Below are positions 32,502-32,519 of a stretch of DNA of 32,519 nucleotides, in pieces; position 1 is the first letter of the stretch; every line of letters begins with the position of its first letter. The stretch comes from a candidate division KSB1 bacterium. GTDB taxonomy: Bacteria; Zhuqueibacterota; Zhuqueibacteria; JANLFK01; Oleimicrobiaceae. A program made the translations under genes and the position numbers. The notes beneath the pieces were generated by a model, which ran no database searches, was not told the DNA's origin, and saw only the letters and a program-made list of their open reading frames with translations. The stretch covers positions 1 through 32,519 of the forward strand of contig JAPDPR010000046.1 in assembly GCA_034506335.1 (NCBI GenBank), given 5' to 3'.

Positions 32502-32519
32502 ATGAAGGCAAGATTGGTC
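32502..32519 (+). CDS. Start of a third lipoprotein-like gene (cut by window edge)
   Basis: Six codons, MKARLV, matching the N-termini MKTRLV of A and MNTRLA of B. The rest lies outside the window. By analogy it should continue as a lipoprotein-like signal peptide and be followed by a large exported protein. Confidence 0.7.

Larger units (their letters stand above)
32247..32507 (+). repeat. Leader repeat, copy C
   Basis: Third copy of the leader, 250 nt from the short-ORF ATG to the next ATG. It has the best-preserved set of parts: Shine-Dalgarno plus complete short ORF, GGAA-capped hairpin, anti-Shine-Dalgarno and Shine-Dalgarno. Its short ORF resembles copy A in the first half and copy B in the second. 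Confidence 0.95.

Noticed and set aside
26471..32519. CRISPR array or insertion sequence as explanation of the repeats
   Set aside because: The units are about 250 nt and 2.7-3 kb apart, with genes between; there is no transposase, no terminal inverted repeat and no short regular spacer.

Overview
This is GC-rich bacterial DNA. The gene content is a conserved core chromosome followed by an accessory region at the right end. Two large exported proteins end in a C-terminal domain of the type IX secretion / FlgD-Ig kind (NPF or NPNPSNG start, PSGVY motif, final LVLLR or MVLLR). Together with Kor-type 2-oxoacid:ferredoxin oxidoreductase genes, this suggests a member of the Fibrobacterota-Chlorobiota-Bacteroidota group or a neighbouring candidate phylum (KSB1/Calditrichota-like). 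The phylum is inference; no rRNA gene is present to settle it. Nearly all genes are on the + strand.

Layout. (1) 2-5680: cell division/wall genes ftsW (5' end outside the window), murG, an ftsQ-like gene, ftsA and ftsZ, without murC or murB between murG and ftsQ. (2) 5690-8705: a two-part radical SAM protein, rpmB (the only clear - strand gene, with its own promoter and terminator) and a dus gene whose promoter predicts a leaderless mRNA. (3) 8740-14387: a P-loop protein of the cyclic 2,3-diphosphoglycerate synthetase-like family, carbamate kinase, a four-subunit 2-oxoacid:ferredoxin oxidoreductase (ferredoxin, alpha, beta, gamma) and ndk. (4) 14760-24023: a promoter, then yceD-like gene, rpmF, plsX, fabH, a CsgG/TPR envelope protein, fabD, fabG, acpP, terminator, fabF, rnc and an acyl-CoA dehydrogenase. 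(5) 24417-26338: an IMPACT/YigZ-family gene and a CorC-type CNNM/CBS membrane protein.

(6) 26471-32519 is the unusual part. A unit of about 2.7-3 kb is present in two complete copies, and a third copy starts at the right edge. Each unit has a sigma70-type promoter with exactly 17 bp between the boxes, then a leader of about 290-330 nt, then a gene for a protein with a conserved lipoprotein-like signal peptide. In the two complete units a large exported protein with a C-terminal sorting domain follows.

The leader has three parts: a short upstream ORF (37 codons in copies B and C, frameshifted in copy A), a 44-nt hairpin directly after its stop codon, and an anti-Shine-Dalgarno segment complementary over 8 nt to the Shine-Dalgarno of the lipoprotein gene. 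The roughly 150 nt after the short ORF are nearly identical in all copies, more so than the short ORF itself or the proteins downstream. I interpret this as a candidate undescribed leader-peptide/structured-RNA switch controlling a family of surface-protein cassettes. The sequence elements are directly visible; the regulatory mechanism is inference.
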